DNA of 37,706 bases from Acidimicrobium ferrooxidans DSM 10331 (GCA_945865395.1 CAMBDT010000003.1:1-37706); one strand, 5' to 3'. Shown: positions 9,402 through 19,423, counted from the stretch's first letter. Numbers and translations are program-made. Notes: a model not told the origin generated them from the sequence alone.

Positions 9402-11183
9402 TTAGCTGTTAAATCGCTTCTGCCAACTTTCGTCGCTAACGAGCGTCGGATAAGCCTCTCGATATTCGCGTTTCAAGCGACGATAGTTCAAAGCTATATC
9501 TTTGGTCACCACGCAGACTTCACGCAGCAACGCGAAGAACCTTCGCGTGTCGCGCTCAACCACGAAACCTTCAGGCAATCTGTCATGGCGATACAAAATT
9601 CGGTTGTATCGAGTCGCCAGCCCCACCGCTCGCGAGTCAATCGGCGCAGTCTTCAAAACATCACGACGCAACGCCTTTGGCAAAATATAACCACCCACTA
9701 GTGGCACAGCCAATGCAAAACCAATCAGACGAATCGGCTTGATTCGCGGTTTAGTGATCTTGACAGCCGCCAAGTCAGCCGGCAATGGCGCTGGTTTTTC
9801 TTCTGTGACTTTGCGTAAGTCGTCGTGTAGCGCCGAATGGTCTGTGGCCATTAACGCATCTGGGCCAGCCAAAAATGCGCGCACACCCCGAATCATGTAT
9901 TCGACACTGGCATAACGCATCGAAAACAAGTTGCGAAAACTTAGTGCAATGAATCGTCGCGCCAGGTGCCACCAATGATGACGGTCAAACACGAGCGTAT
10001 CGATAATCGCAAAATTTCGCTTTTCATAAAACAACGACGACGGGTTGTTCTTCAGACCAAAATCGGCATGCCAGACGATAATGCCATTCAAAGTGACACT
10101 GTGCTTGCCCGTGTGTAGCAAGCCATAACTCACATCATCACCGCGCACGAAAATTGGCAACGGATTATCGCGCGTAATCGTCACCGGAAACGCGGTGTAC
10201 CACCATGCCGTATATGCAAACTTCTTTTCGCGTGCGTCACGAACAGCCAATTTACGCTCACGCAAATCATCTTCACGACCGATCGCCCGCAATGGATACA
10301 GCGAACGCCAACGATATTTTGAGCCAGCCTCAAACTGCATCCAAGCCTGCTCTTCGCTGAGCATTGCTCCGTGAATGCAAAGCTTCTCATCTCGAGCAAA
10401 ACTAAACAACGCAAAAGTTCGAACGAGCGCATCCGGCTCGAGAGTTATGTCGTCATCCATCAACAAAATATGAGTCGACCAACCTTCGTTGCGCAGATGA
10501 ATAATGCCGCGAGCAAATCCGCCAGCGCCACCCAAGTTCGGGTTCTGCACGACGGTAATTGGCGCGTTTTGTTCGGTGTCAAACTCGATATTTCGCGCGT
10601 TGTCAACGACGAGCACACGCATTTTGCCACGCAGAGTTTCAACAGTTTTCTCGAGATGCAAAACTTTGGCGACTGTCGGCTTGACATAATCTTGGCGATT
10701 GAACGTTGTGATCGACAGCGAAAGCCTTATTTCGCGAGATACTTTTGTCGTCGTCGACCATTCACCGTTGGTTACAACTACCCCGGTCTGCTCGGCGCTA
10801 ACACGCACAAAGAAACTGCCGCATTTGCTGTCTCGAAAGTTCGGCACTTCGAGCGAAGTCTTGCCGCTAGATGCAATACCAGCCGAGGCGACAATTTTTT
10901 CAGTCTGTCGTGCGCCAAACATCGTGATTTCGACGCCAACGATTTCGATTCGACCCGAACCAGTTGCAAAAACCGTCGCCGAGAGATTTTCGATCACCGT
11001 CAAACGCCGCCATCGACCTGCGGCAAAAACACCAAATGAAGTATCAAAACTCAATTCGGCACCAGAATGCAAAATCGCCTGCGAGTCTGAGAATTGAACA
11101 TCGCCAAATGGTCGAACATATAACAACGGTTCTGTAGTCCCGGCGCGTGGCAGCGACATTGATTGCAACAAGAACTGACTCAT
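9402..11183 (-). CDS. glfT2: GlfT2-like galactofuranosyltransferase
   Basis: N-terminal beta-rich region followed by GT-A motifs LSLSITTFNRQDYVKPT, VVQNPNLGGAGGFARG, HILLMDDDITLEPDAL; adjacent to glf. Confidence 0.8.
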   Translation of the reverse strand: MSQFLLQSMSLPRAGTTEPLLYVRPFGDVQFSDSQAILHSGAELSFDTSFGVFAAGRWRRLTVIENLSATVFATGSGRIEIVGVEITMFGARQTEKIVASAGIASSGKTSLEVPNFRDSKCGSFFVRVSAEQTGVVVTNGEWSTTTKVSREIRLSLSITTFNRQDYVKPTVAKVLHLEKTVETLRGKMRVLVVDNARNIEFDTEQNAPITVVQNPNLGGAGGFARGIIHLRNEGWSTHILLMDDDITLEPDALVRTFALFSFARDEKLCIHGAMLSEEQAWMQFEAGSKYRWRSLYPLRAIGREDDLRERKLAVRDAREKKFAYTAWWYTAFPVTITRDNPLPIFVRGDDVSYGLLHTGKHSVTLNGIIVWHADFGLKNNPSSLFYEKRNFAIIDTLVFDRHHWWHLARRFIALSFRNLFSMRYASVEYMIRGVRAFLAGPDALMATDHSALHDDLRKVTEEKPAPLPADLAAVKITKPRIKPIRLIGFALAVPLVGGYILPKALRRDVLKTAPIDSRAVGLATRYNRILYRHDRLPEGFVVERDTRRFFALLREVCVVTKDIALNYRRLKREYREAYPTLVSDESWQKRFNS

Positions 11184-11184
11184 C

Positions 11185-12339
11185 TCAAACCATCGGATCT
11201 ACAGAAAAACTTGGCATCGGCTGTTGTTTGGCGAGACACTCGAGCATCGCCTTCGATGCCAGCAACGCTTCGTGAATCGTCACATCCATGTCTAGATAAC
11301 GGTAGGTGGCGAGCCGACCAATAAATGTGACCCCCTTGGCACCGCGTGCACGTTGCACGTAATTGAGCAACTGCTCTTTTTCTTTCACCAATCGAATCGG
11401 ATAATACGGCGTATCAGTTTCGCCGCAAATCCGCGAGAACTCGCGATAGACGACTGTTCGTGCGTGATCTTCCCATGGCGCAAAATGTTTGTGTTCTGTT
11501 ATTCGCGTATAGGGCACGTCAACATCGCAATAGTTGACAACCGGGTGGCCTTGATAGTCGCCATCGCTAATTTCTGGCACGAAGTCGAGAGTGCGATAGC
11601 CCAAGCGACCAAACTCGAAATTGAAGAAAGCGTCGATCGGTCCAGTCCACACAACATGGTCGAATTCACCAAACTCTGAGTGCGAACTCGGGTCAAACCG
11701 CGTGCTGAGGTGAACCTTGATTGACGGATGATTCAAAATCGCGGTGACAATCGGCGTGTAGCCATCTTTGGGTATCGCTTGATACGGATGATTGAAATAA
11801 CTGTCGTCGTCATTAAATCGCACAGGCAGTCTCGCCAAAATGCTCGCGGGCAACTCTTTGGGATCAACCCCCCACTGCTTGGCCGTGTATCCCGCGAAAA
11901 ATGCATCATAAAGTTCACGCCCAACGAATCGCAAGCCTTGATCTTCGAATGAAACTGGGTTTGTGATCGTCGTGTCGGCTTTGCTCTGAATAAAATCTTC
12001 GGCCTGCTGCGCATCAAAATCTTGATCAAAAAACTGATTGATCGTCTTCAAATTAACTGGCAACGAATACATCGTGTCCTGCGAAATCGCCTTGACTTTA
12101 TGGCGATACGGCATCATCTCACCGAAACGGTTTATGTATTGCCAAACATGTTCATGTTGCGTATGAAAAATATGTGGACCATACGTATGCACCATGACGC
12201 CTGTCTCGTGGCGCGCCGTGTGGCAGTTGCCGGCAACATGGTCACGGGTGTCAAAAACATTTGCCAAGTGGCCGGCTTCGGCTAACTCGCGGGCGACCAC
12301 CGCGCCCGAAAACCCGGCCCCGACAATGGCAAATCGCAC
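11185..12339 (-). CDS. glf: UDP-galactopyranose mutase
   Basis: IVGAGFSGAVVARELAEAGH..., HTYGPHIFHTQHEHVWQYINRF, GYTAKQWGVDPKELPASILARLPVRFNDDDSYF. Confidence 0.96.
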   Translation of the reverse strand: MRFAIVGAGFSGAVVARELAEAGHLANVFDTRDHVAGNCHTARHETGVMVHTYGPHIFHTQHEHVWQYINRFGEMMPYRHKVKAISQDTMYSLPVNLKTINQFFDQDFDAQQAEDFIQSKADTTITNPVSFEDQGLRFVGRELYDAFFAGYTAKQWGVDPKELPASILARLPVRFNDDDSYFNHPYQAIPKDGYTPIVTAILNHPSIKVHLSTRFDPSSHSEFGEFDHVVWTGPIDAFFNFEFGRLGYRTLDFVPEISDGDYQGHPVVNYCDVDVPYTRITEHKHFAPWEDHARTVVYREFSRICGETDTPYYPIRLVKEKEQLLNYVQRARGAKGVTFIGRLATYRYLDMDVTIHEALLASKAMLECLAKQQPMPSFSVDPMV

Positions 12340-12407
12340 TAGATAATCATACGACTTCGAGCCAAGCGCCCGAGTTCAACTAAACGTCAGACTTGGTGGC
12401 TCTTCGA

Positions 12408-13574
12408 TTATTTCGAAAGCCAAGGCGCGCACGCACCTTCGAGATCACGAATTTGAATCTTGTCTCGGTTGTCATACGTCACAGCGTTTTTTGGATCACG
12501 CTGCAATTTAAAAGTACGAAACGACATCTCGGTCGTGTCAATCGCCAAAATTTTGCCGATCAACGACTCACCCAAACTGAGAATCAATTTGAGCGCCTCC
12601 AGAGCCTGAATTGAGCCGACAATGCCAGGCAATACTCCGAGCACACCGGCTTCGGCACAACTCGGTGCCAACTCTGCTGGTGGTGGCTCGGGCACCATGT
12701 CGCGATAGGTCGGACCAAGTATCGGGTGAAACACACTGACCATGCCTTCGAATCTAAAAATCGAACCGTGCACAACCGGAATGCCAAGTTTCACGCTGGC
12801 ATCGTTAAGCAGATACCGACTCGGAAAATTATCTGCACCATCCACGATCACGTCGTAACCGGTCAAGATCTCAATCACGTTTTCTGCGCTCAACCTCGTG
12901 TCATAAGTGACGACATCGACATCTGGGTTAAGCATCGTCAGAGTCTTTTTCGCCGAGTCGACTTTGCGATCACCAACTCGATCAAGGTTGTGCAAGATCT
13001 GACGCTGCAAGTTCGAAGCATCGACTACATCCATATCCACGATGCCGATCGTGCCGACGCCGGCCGCCGCCAGATACATCGCCGCGGGCGAGCCCAATCC
13101 ACCGGCACCAAGCAACAAAACCTTGCTCGCCAACAGTTTGGCTTGACCTTCAATACCCACTTCAGGCAAAAGTACATGGCGCTGATAACGATTTCGCTGC
13201 TCGGCCGAAAGTTGCACGGGCGTCGCCCACTCTCGACCCTCGTCTTTCCATTTGCCAAAGCCGCCCGCCATGCTGAGAACATTTGTGTAACCGAGTTCTT
13301 GCAGCGTCTTGGCCGCAAACGCACTTCGCACCCCGCCTGCGCAATAAACAATTACCGGCGAAGTTTTGTCGACGATTTTTGTTTCGACTTGCGCCTCAAG
13401 ATGCCCACGCGGAATATGAACAACATTTTTTAGTGCACCTTGTTCAAACTCATCTGGTTCACGAACATCGAGCACAACAACTTGCGCTGCAGCAATTTTC
13501 TGACTCGCCGTCTGCGTGTCTACCTCTTGAATCTTTGACTTGGCGGCGGCAAGTAGTTCGCGAAAACTAGACAT
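12408..13574 (-). CDS. moeZ: MoeB/ThiF-type adenylyltransferase with N-terminal rhodanese domain (MoeZ-like)
   Basis: Rhodanese VVVLDVREPDEFEQG...VIVYCAGGVRSAFAA; E1-like RYQRHVLLPEVGIEGQAKLLASKVLLLGAGGLGSPAAMYLAAAGVG...DGADNFPSRYLLND. Confidence 0.93.
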   Translation of the reverse strand: MSSFRELLAAAKSKIQEVDTQTASQKIAAAQVVVLDVREPDEFEQGALKNVVHIPRGHLEAQVETKIVDKTSPVIVYCAGGVRSAFAAKTLQELGYTNVLSMAGGFGKWKDEGREWATPVQLSAEQRNRYQRHVLLPEVGIEGQAKLLASKVLLLGAGGLGSPAAMYLAAAGVGTIGIVDMDVVDASNLQRQILHNLDRVGDRKVDSAKKTLTMLNPDVDVVTYDTRLSAENVIEILTGYDVIVDGADNFPSRYLLNDASVKLGIPVVHGSIFRFEGMVSVFHPILGPTYRDMVPEPPPAELAPSCAEAGVLGVLPGIVGSIQALEALKLILSLGESLIGKILAIDTTEMSFRTFKLQRDPKNAVTYDNRDKIQIRDLEGACAPWLSK

Positions 13575-13595
13575 GTCAATACCCTACCGTTTTTG

Positions 13596-13796
13596 TCAAG
13601 AATTAACGACGCTGCAAATCTGAGGCAAAACTTCAGAAATTGGCGCGTTGATCATTGCGTCGGGGTTTTTCGTACACAAAACATTTGGTCCGCGAAAATT
13701 TGGTATTCCTGAATCTGTAGAAATACCAGCACCAGTCAGAACGGTAATTTTCGAAATTCTCGCATGCACACGAGCCAGAATCTCAGGTTCAAGCAC
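13596..13796 (-). pseudogene. Truncated Sir2-family (sirtuin) N-terminus
   Basis: From a GTG at 13796: (V)LEPEILARVHARISKITVLTGAGISTDSGIPNFRGPNVLCTKNPDAMI..., the sirtuin NAD-binding signature GAGISTDSGIPNFRG, then a stop within about 30 codons and 21 bp before the moeZ start. Confidence 0.8.
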
Positions 13797-13806
13797 ACAA
13801 CTAGGT

Positions 13807-14226
13807 ATGACTTCAAACTCATGCGACTTTACAAACTCAGAAATCTTCGTCTCCGAATGGGTCGACCCAGTTCTCACTGCGTCGGGTTTCGACGCGTGCA
13901 GCGACTATGTCGAAACCTATTGGCTCGGCGTCATCGGCCCGAGCGCCACTTGGGTGTTGCGCTATTTGTCGCGCGAACTCGAGGTGTTTCCTAACGGATA
14001 CTGCCTCGACCTCGCCGACACGGCCGCCGCGCTCGGCCTCGCTTTTCGCCATGGCTCGGGCTCACTCGAACGGGCAATCGAGCGTTGTGCAACATTCGGG
14101 CTCATCGCGCAAACCCCGCAATGTCTCGTAGTGCGCAAAAAAGTGCCGACGATCACAAAGCGCCAGTTGTTGCGCCTACCGACCGCGCTGCAACATAGCC
14201 ACAGCCAGCTTTTTGCGGCTAGCTAA
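13807..14226 (+). CDS. Conserved hypothetical protein (WVDPVL...WLGVIGPSATWVLRYL type)
   Basis: ORF from ATG 13807; resembles an uncharacterised actinobacterial family from memory, so homology needs a search. Confidence 0.65.
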   Translation: MTSNSCDFTNSEIFVSEWVDPVLTASGFDACSDYVETYWLGVIGPSATWVLRYLSRELEVFPNGYCLDLADTAAALGLAFRHGSGSLERAIERCATFGLIAQTPQCLVVRKKVPTITKRQLLRLPTALQHSHSQLFAAS

Positions 14227-14242
14227 CTAGATCTCGAACTAA

Positions 14243-15490
14243 CTATTTTTCAGAAACAGTGCGTCGAATTTCGACAATTCGTTCTTGGTCATGGTTCGCA
14301 TCGTCACCTTTTTCGGCGAGCGCCGCATTGCGATCTTTGGCAGCCTCGCGCTCGGCAATCGTCGTGTCGACTCGTTTGAGCGCAGCGTCGGTGCCATGCT
14401 CGTGAATAAAAGTCGCCCACTCGACTAACGCGTCGACCATCTCGTTTTCGGGCACAACTGCCACATTGCGACCTTTGACAAATAAGTGACCGCGTTTATT
14501 GCCGGCAGCAATGCCCAGGTCGGCCTCGCGCGCTTCGCCTGGGCCGTTGACAACGCAACCCATAACTGCAATTTGCAACGGCAGTTTCTTGTCGGCAAAT
14601 GCCGCCTGCGCCCGTTGCGCAATGTCGATCACGTCAACCTCTGCTCGACCACAACTTGGGCAGGCAATCAAGTCGACATTTTTTCGCTCGCGTAAACCAA
14701 GCGACTCAAGCAACTGACGACCTGCGCGAGCCTCTTCGACTGGGTCGGCCGTCAGGCTGTAGCGAATCGTGTCGCCGATGCCTTCAAGCAACAGCGTGGC
14801 GATGCCAGCAGTGGCCTTAATCAGACCGCCGGGCAACGGCCCTGCTTCGGTCACACCGAGATGAAGCGGAAAATCAGTTATCTCGCTGAGCATGCGATAT
14901 GCCTCGACCATCAACGGCACGTTTGAAGCTTTGACTGAAATTTTTACCAAATCGAAATCAACTTCTTCGAAATATTTCAGTTCTTGTTGCGCCGATTCGA
15001 CCATTGCTTGCGCGGTAAGCCCACCGTGCTTTTCGTAAAGCGAAGAATCTAAAGAACCACCGTTTACGCCAATGCGAATGGAAACTCCGCGATCACGAGC
15101 CTCAGACGCAACAGCCTTGATGTGTTCTGGTTTGCGAATGTTGCCAGGGTTAAGACGCAATCCGTGCACACCCGCCTCGAGAGCCGCCAACGCCATGCGA
15201 TATTGGTGATGAATATCGGCGATGATCGGCACAGGCGAACGCGGCACGATTTTGGCCAACCCTTCGGCAGCCGCGGCATCATTGCAGGTGCAACGCACAA
15301 TGTCGCAGCCCGCTGCGGCAAGGGCATAGATCTGTTGCAGCGTGCCCTCGACATCGGCCGTCTTGGTGATCGTCATCGACTGCACGCTGATCGGTGCATC
15401 GCCACCAACTAAAACTTTGCCAACCTTAATTTGACGAGTTTTTTTGCGTTGATAGTTTGTCGAATTACTTTTCGTCATATGCGAGCCCAA
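14243..15490 (-). CDS. ispG: 4-hydroxy-3-methylbut-2-en-1-yl diphosphate synthase
   Basis: GGDAPISVQSMTITKTADVEGTLQQIYALAAAGCDIVRCT..., VIACPSCGRAEVD-type Cys motif (LIACPSCGRAEVDV), MGCVVNGPGEAREADLGIA. Confidence 0.97.
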   Translation of the reverse strand: MGSHMTKSNSTNYQRKKTRQIKVGKVLVGGDAPISVQSMTITKTADVEGTLQQIYALAAAGCDIVRCTCNDAAAAEGLAKIVPRSPVPIIADIHHQYRMALAALEAGVHGLRLNPGNIRKPEHIKAVASEARDRGVSIRIGVNGGSLDSSLYEKHGGLTAQAMVESAQQELKYFEEVDFDLVKISVKASNVPLMVEAYRMLSEITDFPLHLGVTEAGPLPGGLIKATAGIATLLLEGIGDTIRYSLTADPVEEARAGRQLLESLGLRERKNVDLIACPSCGRAEVDVIDIAQRAQAAFADKKLPLQIAVMGCVVNGPGEAREADLGIAAGNKRGHLFVKGRNVAVVPENEMVDALVEWATFIHEHGTDAALKRVDTTIAEREAAKDRNAALAEKGDDANHDQERIVEIRRTVSEK

Positions 15491-15512
15491 ATCTCAGAAT
15501 CGTTTTATCTAA

Positions 15513-16769
15513 TTATCCAAGCGGGCTGGTTATGTCTAGGTAGAGACCCGCAAACATCAACATTACGAGTAAAACCACCACGGTCGTCGCCACCGGAATC
15601 ATCTTGCCGACATCTGCCCGATAAACACGCCCGCGTCTTGAGCGAAGTCGCTCGTATGTCGCAATCGCTGCGTGACCACCATCAAACGGCAACAGTGGCA
15701 CCATGTTGAAAACACCAACAAAAATATTTACGCTGGCCAACAGCATCAGCACGCCCTTGATGCCTTCGCTACGGCCAATTTCTCCGCCAAATTGACTTGC
15801 CCCAACAACTGTTGTCGGTCGCGTCATCATGTCTGGTTCGTCGGCCACAACATTCGAAAAAATGTTCGCTGGGTTGAGCACGACAAATAAACCACCTACC
15901 GAATCTCTAACCGTCTTGACAGCGTCAACCACACCTAAGCGAACTGCGTTGAATACATTCTGCCGAACATATGCATACGAGTCGGAAGAGACACCTAAAA
16001 ATGCAAGGTCAGAATTTGCGGGGTTACTTGCCAGTACCACTTGTTCGATCTGCTCTTGGCCGTCTCGCAAGATTCTAATCTCGACTGTGTCGCCTGGTTG
16101 ATTAGCCACTATCGCCAAGATCAATTCGCGTCGCGAAGTGATTTTTGATTCACCAACTGCCAGAATCTGATCACCATCGCGAAGGCCTATCTTTTCTGCT
16201 GGCGAATCAATCGCCGGTGCGCCATAAATCAAAAGTTCACCCGTATCACCGAATCGACCAGCCGTCGAATAAACGCCGACAAACAACACGATGGCGATAA
16301 GCAAGTGCATCAAACTGCCAGCTGTGATCACGAGCATTCGCTTCGGATACGACTGTTGGCGATACGTGCGGGGCTCGTCTTCGGGCGCGCATTCATCTAA
16401 ATTATTCATGCCGACGATTCGCACGAAAGCGCCAACTGGCAGCGCCCGCAAACCAAACTCGACTTCGCCGCGCTGAAAACTAAAAACTTTTGGCCCCATA
16501 CCCATATAAAACTGCGTCACTTTCATGCCACTGCGACGCGCGGTCAAAAAGTGGCCAACCTCGTGCAAAAACACCGAGACGATCAAGCCAGCCACGAACA
16601 CCAGCGACCACGGGTTCTTTACGCCCAGCCACACCAGCAACCCGACGACGACAATCGAAGTTATGGCCGTCGTCAGTTTGTTGTTTTTATTTTGCTTTTC
16701 GTCGCTCGCGCCACCAGCAGCAATCTCGTTGCGAAACTTCGTATAAAAATTGCTGTCCTGTGAACTCAA
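15513..16769 (-). CDS. rseP: RseP-like site-2 protease (M50) with PDZ domain
   Basis: FLHEVGHFLTARRSGMKVTQFYMGMGPKVFSF (HExxH), PDZ segment, NMVPLLPFDGGH. Confidence 0.93.
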   Translation of the reverse strand: MSSQDSNFYTKFRNEIAAGGASDEKQNKNNKLTTAITSIVVVGLLVWLGVKNPWSLVFVAGLIVSVFLHEVGHFLTARRSGMKVTQFYMGMGPKVFSFQRGEVEFGLRALPVGAFVRIVGMNNLDECAPEDEPRTYRQQSYPKRMLVITAGSLMHLLIAIVLFVGVYSTAGRFGDTGELLIYGAPAIDSPAEKIGLRDGDQILAVGESKITSRRELILAIVANQPGDTVEIRILRDGQEQIEQVVLASNPANSDLAFLGVSSDSYAYVRQNVFNAVRLGVVDAVKTVRDSVGGLFVVLNPANIFSNVVADEPDMMTRPTTVVGASQFGGEIGRSEGIKGVLMLLASVNIFVGVFNMVPLLPFDGGHAAIATYERLRSRRGRVYRADVGKMIPVATTVVVLLVMLMFAGLYLDITSPLG

Positions 16770-16787
16770 ACTTGCCTCTCTTTAATC

Positions 16788-17948
16788 TCAGACAATCTTG
16801 GCAACCATCTTTGCGGCCCATGTACGCGCGAGACGGTCTGCTTCTAATATGTCTTCGACCGTTGTCGGTATTTGACCATCATGGTGTTGCATAGTTGATT
16901 CAATGATGCTGGCAATCTGATTCCATTTCACGCCTTCAGCCAAAAAAGATTCGACGGCAATTTCGTTGGCGGCGCTCAACCATGCAGGCGCCGTACCGCC
17001 AATTCGACCCGCCTGATATGCCAGATCAAGACAGCGAAATGTGTCACGGTCTGGTTTTTCAAAATCGAGTCGCGAAAGTTCAGCCCAGTCAATCGCCCCA
17101 AAACTGTTCGCCGATCGATTCGGAAACTCAAGCGCGTAGGCAATCGGCAACTTCATGTCGGGCATCGATAGTTGTGCGATCGTCGCCCCGTCGCGAAATT
17201 CAACCATCGAATGCACAATCGATTGCTGGTGCACCACGACACTGATCGCGTCGTAACTCACACCGAAAAGTTCGTGCGCTTCAATCACTTCGAGACCTTT
17301 GTTCATCAGCGTCGAAGAGTCGATAGTTATCTTTGGCCCCATCGACCAAGTCGGGTGTTGCAATGCATCTTGAACCGAAACATTGGCCAGCGATTTTGCC
17401 GATCGACCTCTAAACGGGCCGCCGCTGGCAGTCAGCAGCAGTCGCGAAATGTCTCGCGCATAATTTTGCGAACTACGCAAGCATTGATGAATCGCGCAAT
17501 GTTCACTATCAACCGGGATAATCTCTGCGCCGGCGATTTTACGCAGCGGTGCTACTACTGGTCCTGCCGCGATCAAACTCTCTTTGTTGGCTAACGCCAA
17601 TCGCTTGCCGCTCTTTAAAGTCGACATCGTCACGCTGAGCCCGGCAAAACCGACGACACCATTGACGACGACGTCGGCAAGCGTCGCGAGTTGCGTGGCG
17701 TCATCAACAACTTCTATTTTTGGGTCGCTGAGTTTCAGCCGTTCGGCCACTATTTTTCTCGCCGCTGGGTCGGCAATCGCCACAACTTTAGGTTTAAAAC
17801 TTTGCGCCTGTGCAACAACTTCGTCAACCGACGAATTGGCACTCAGCGCAACGACTTGATATTTGCCGGCCTCACCCGCCGCACGCACGACATCTAAAGT
17901 TTGCTTGCCGATTGACCCAGTAGATCCGGCAATCGCAACGCGCACCAC
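16788..17948 (-). CDS. dxr: 1-deoxy-D-xylulose-5-phosphate reductoisomerase
   Basis: VAIAGSTGSIGKQTLDVV, LANKESLIAAGPVV, PVDSEHCAIHQCL, LTASGGPFRGRS, HPTWSMGPKITIDSSTLMNKGLEVIEAHELF. Confidence 0.97.
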   Translation of the reverse strand: MVRVAIAGSTGSIGKQTLDVVRAAGEAGKYQVVALSANSSVDEVVAQAQSFKPKVVAIADPAARKIVAERLKLSDPKIEVVDDATQLATLADVVVNGVVGFAGLSVTMSTLKSGKRLALANKESLIAAGPVVAPLRKIAGAEIIPVDSEHCAIHQCLRSSQNYARDISRLLLTASGGPFRGRSAKSLANVSVQDALQHPTWSMGPKITIDSSTLMNKGLEVIEAHELFGVSYDAISVVVHQQSIVHSMVEFRDGATIAQLSMPDMKLPIAYALEFPNRSANSFGAIDWAELSRLDFEKPDRDTFRCLDLAYQAGRIGGTAPAWLSAANEIAVESFLAEGVKWNQIASIIESTMQHHDGQIPTTVEDILEADRLARTWAAKMVAKIV

Positions 17949-17951
17949 GAC

Positions 17952-19385
17952 TCAGCTAGTCCAGGGAGTTAGCACCAGCGTGATGTAGTAAATGAACGGC
18001 AATGCGAACAACATGCTGTCGAAACGATCTAACGCCCCACCATGGCCACGAAGAACAGTGCCGAAATCTTTGATATCCATGTTGCGCTTGAACATCGACT
18101 CGGTCAGATCACCAATCGGTCCAACAACTGAAATCACGATTGCAATCACCAACCATTCGCTTAGTTTTGTCCAAGTTCCGCTCTGCAGACCAACAGCAAT
18201 CACTGCGACAAATGTGCCGATCGCCCCACCGACAAAACCTTCCATGGTTTTTGTTGGGCTGATCCACGAACGAAGCGGTGTGCGACCAGTCGCTGCGCCA
18301 ACGAAATATGCGGCTGTGTCATTGGCAATGATGCCGATCACTAAAATAAACAAAGTGTCGGTGCCGATATTTTCAAAGCCCGGCCCTGAGTTTGAAAGTC
18401 GCAAAATCAGCGCACCATATGAACCGAATAATCCGATCCACACCAAGCCGAGCAGCGTCAGACCTAAGTTTGGCACCGGTCCGCTTTCAACCGAGTTAGC
18501 GCCTATGAAACTGATCGATCCGGCGACAAACGCGAACACGAACACCAATGGCAGTGCGGCGTCACCAATCCAATAAGCGGCAAGTGGTGCCGATACGCAG
18601 CCAACAACGCCGACAATTAGCGCGGGTTGATAACCAGTCGCAGAAGCCTGAGTAAAAAACTCAACTGCGGCAAGACCAAGCACGATCACCAACAGCACCA
18701 TCACTGCAACCGGGCCGACCAACAGCGCAGCGATAAACACCGCGGCCAACAACGCACCGACTGCGGTCGCCGTTGGTAAATCTCGTGGCGCCGATGACGG
18801 CATTCGGGCACCCGAGCTATTTCGTGCCGTTGAAGTTCGCGGCCTTGGTCGCGGTCCAGTGCCAGAATCGCTGCGATCATTTGGCCTTGCACGACGCACT
18901 TGGGTCGGGCGCGCGGTCTGCGAACTGACGTTTTCATCGCGTCGCAAATTGTCAGTCACATCGCGACGTGGCAGCGAACCCGACGAATCAGGGCGACCTC
19001 GATCGCCAGTTGGGTCTGAACCAATTGAAACCCGTCCTGCACTCGCGGGTCGGGCAACTGGCGGCGGCGCAGACGCCGGCTCGACGCGGCGAGTTGACCC
19101 CGTCAGGTTTACTGCAGGTCGACTTGCGCCTGCACTTGGAGTCGGCGAAATCGTGTCTTCGCTCGCAGTCACAAATTTCGGCAATTCACCAGTCGGCGGT
19201 TCTGTCCAGTGAGGCAACTGATCTGTCTGATTTTCAGGAAATGAAATTGCTGGGGCGCTGTCGTCATCATCGGCAAACTTGACGATTCCGAATTCGTCGC
19301 CAAAGTCGACAGTGGCATCATTGCCGGTGCGATCAGTCGCGTTAGTCGTGTCATCAAGATTTTCGTTGTTGGTCTCGTCGCTCAT
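17952..19385 (-). CDS. cdsA: Phosphatidate cytidylyltransferase with long low-complexity N-terminal extension
   Basis: C-terminal SPTKTMEGFVGGAIGT...GPIGDLTESMFKRNMDIKDFGTVLRGHGGALDRFDSMLFALP signature; N-terminal ~200 aa rich in D/N, then P/R/S/T. Confidence 0.95.
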   Translation of the reverse strand: MSDETNNENLDDTTNATDRTGNDATVDFGDEFGIVKFADDDDSAPAISFPENQTDQLPHWTEPPTGELPKFVTASEDTISPTPSAGASRPAVNLTGSTRRVEPASAPPPVARPASAGRVSIGSDPTGDRGRPDSSGSLPRRDVTDNLRRDENVSSQTARPTQVRRARPNDRSDSGTGPRPRPRTSTARNSSGARMPSSAPRDLPTATAVGALLAAVFIAALLVGPVAVMVLLVIVLGLAAVEFFTQASATGYQPALIVGVVGCVSAPLAAYWIGDAALPLVFVFAFVAGSISFIGANSVESGPVPNLGLTLLGLVWIGLFGSYGALILRLSNSGPGFENIGTDTLFILVIGIIANDTAAYFVGAATGRTPLRSWISPTKTMEGFVGGAIGTFVAVIAVGLQSGTWTKLSEWLVIAIVISVVGPIGDLTESMFKRNMDIKDFGTVLRGHGGALDRFDSMLFALPFIYYITLVLTPWTS

Positions 19386-19423
19386 TTTGCGTATTCCCCT
19401 CTAAAACTTCTCTGGAATTAACT

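Noticed and set aside
9387-9407. AGCTAA...TTAGCT inverted repeat between convergent stops
   Set aside because: Only 6 AT-rich pairs with a 9-nt loop and no U-tract; too weak to call a terminator.
10371-11039. 222-aa plus-strand ORF opposite glfT2-like gene
   Set aside because: Antisense shadow ORF without recognisable domain; the GlfT2-like frame explains the region.
14219-14230. AGCTAACTAG multi-frame stop string also seen at the glfT2-like stop
   Set aside because: A 10-mer shared by two gene ends, easily explained by chance and stop-codon context.
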